NCBI RefSeq assembly: GCF_002744735.1
Contig: NZ_KZ319340.1
Coordinates: 1,211,030 to 1,275,029, forward strand
Origin: Marinobacter guineae
Lineage (GTDB): Bacteria; Pseudomonadota; Gammaproteobacteria; Pseudomonadales; Oleiphilaceae
Direction of reading: 5' to 3'
Length of the DNA: 64,000 nt
The notes under the pieces are model-generated. The model saw only the letters and a program-made list of their open reading frames with translations. It was not told where the DNA came from and searched no databases. Each line of letters opens with the position of its first letter. Positions within the stretch are counted from its first letter, which is position 1. Shown here piece after piece: positions 63,462-64,000 of the stretch. The position numbers and the translations under genes were made by a program.

Positions 63462-63572
63462 GCAGGTATCTGGAAGAGCATTCCGAAAAACGCCCGTAAA
63501 TACGTCCATGTAGGGCTCGGTCGCGCCATCCTTGGCGCTCCACGTTTTCGGAATGCTCTTCCAGACACCCGC
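63462..63572 (+). repeat. Long palindromic element C (variable arms, conserved loop)
   Basis: Arms of 28 nt (63462-63489 and 63545-63572) pair at 26 positions; the two exceptions become G-U pairs in RNA from the minus strand. The loop (63490-63544) is 55 nt. It keeps the element-A pattern with its own mini-palindromes (TACGTCCATGTA, GCGCCATCCTTGGCGC), but is a divergent subtype at its left side. Confidence 0.88.
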
Positions 63573-63654
63573 CCAGACTTGGAGGCGGTGCCGGCGAGAC
63601 CGCGATGAAATACAACGATGCGACTTATGAGGCGAGGATTGCACAGAATTCGAT

Positions 63655-63764
63655 CGGGCCGTGTCAGTGGCTATTCCAAAACTGTAGAGGGCCAAGGACG
63701 GCCCGAAACAAGCGCACATGGATGTGCTTGTAGCGTGTTTTGGAATAGCCACTGACATGGCCCG
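63655..63764 (-). repeat. Long palindromic element D (variable arms, conserved loop)
   Basis: Arms of 28 nt (63655-63682 and 63737-63764) pair except for one G/A position. The 54-nt loop (63683-63736) is the reverse-complement orientation of element A, with GCACATGGATGTGC and GGGCCAAGGACGGCCC. C and D face each other 82 bp apart, mirroring the A/B pair. Between C and D and around them (63346-63818) no gene is supported. Confidence 0.9.
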
Positions 63765-63818
63765 CCCCCAGTATGACAGGCTGGGGCAGAATCAGAGGGC
63801 TAACGCGGAACCCAGGGC

Positions 63819-64000
63819 TCAGAGCTTGATCTGTTTGGCAATCAGCTCCTTCATGATTTCGGTTGTGCCGCCACCGATGGAGAGAATCTTGGCGTCCCGG
63901 TATAGCCGTTCAACCACGGTTTCCCGCATATACCCCATGCCACCGAACAGCTGCACCGCTTCCCGGGTGACTTTTTCGCAGACGTCTACCGAGAAATTCT
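63819..64000 (-). CDS. Acyl-CoA dehydrogenase, C-terminal end (partial)
   Basis: Read on the minus strand from the window edge to TGA at 63819, this encodes about 59 residues. VQLFGGMGYMRE (the conserved QxFGGxGYxxE of acyl-CoA dehydrogenases), VERLYRDAKI and GGTTEIMKELIAKQIKL match the C-terminal helical domain of the family. These FAD enzymes catalyse alpha,beta-oxidation of acyl-CoA thioesters. The chain-length specificity and start are outside the window. Confidence 0.93.
   Translation of the reverse strand, partial: NFSVDVCEKVTREAVQLFGGMGYMRETVVERLYRDAKILSIGGGTTEIMKELIAKQIKL

Overview
This 64 kb window is a chromosomal segment of a marine gammaproteobacterium, most likely Marinobacter or a close relative. 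The signs are the gene order (aroQ-accB-accC-prmA-DUF3426-dusB-fis-purH-purD), the long Pseudomonas-type isocitrate lyase, the TRAP transporter and the generally GC-rich Marinobacter-like proteins. No rRNA, tRNA, prophage, insertion-sequence transposase or CRISPR array was seen. The first gene (apaH) and the last (an acyl-CoA dehydrogenase) run off the window.

Layout. 1-5.6 kb: apaH end, DUF423, thiS-thiG, slmA, a repeat-rich intergenic island, an inositol-monophosphatase-family enzyme, an aminotransferase and DUF3301. 5.6-13.3 kb: a chemoreceptor remnant, a PAS-GGDEF-EAL protein, an AraC regulator and an RND efflux pump pair. 13.6-19.6 kb: a membrane J-domain protein, a secretin-like protein, a DAHP synthase behind an aromatic-rich leader peptide and attenuator, a LysE exporter, a disulfide oxidoreductase and Dps. 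19.7-31.6 kb: a surface lipoprotein, a flavoprotein/cyclopropane-fatty-acid-synthase pair, a TRAP operon, a GH84 enzyme, SIMPL, macro-domain and ChaN-type proteins, and a short ribbon-helix-helix gene. 31.7-38.5 kb: a SulP/DauA transporter, an outer-membrane-like protein, a CASTOR/POLLUX-type channel and isocitrate lyase. 38.6-44 kb: a Fap-like secretion and matrix locus. 44.4-48.4 kb: an EgtB/SenA-like enzyme, a KefB-like antiporter and a hydrolase lipoprotein. 48.5-57.6 kb: the purine, fis and fatty-acid housekeeping block, all on the minus strand. 57.9-64 kb: a diguanylate cyclase, a LapD-like receptor, DUF2333, pyrophosphatase and a second repeat island.

Three things stand out. (1) The locus at 38.7-44 kb encodes an S/D/N-repeat secreted protein, two small secreted proteins, a periplasmic C39-type cysteine protease (FapD-like), a FapF-like outer-membrane barrel and a VpsR-like regulator. 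The three secreted proteins share one ungapped Q-N motif near their C-termini, which suggests co-assembling amyloid or matrix subunits. Several c-di-GMP proteins in the window (PAS-GGDEF-EAL, a REC-GGDEF cyclase, a LapD-like receptor) fit a biofilm theme. (2) Four ~110-bp palindromic elements have a conserved 54-55-nt loop and 28-29-bp arms that differ widely in sequence yet stay complementary; they occur as two inverted pairs. (3) The DAHP synthase gene has a complete-looking attenuation leader in which 9 of 11 consecutive residues are Phe, Tyr or Trp.
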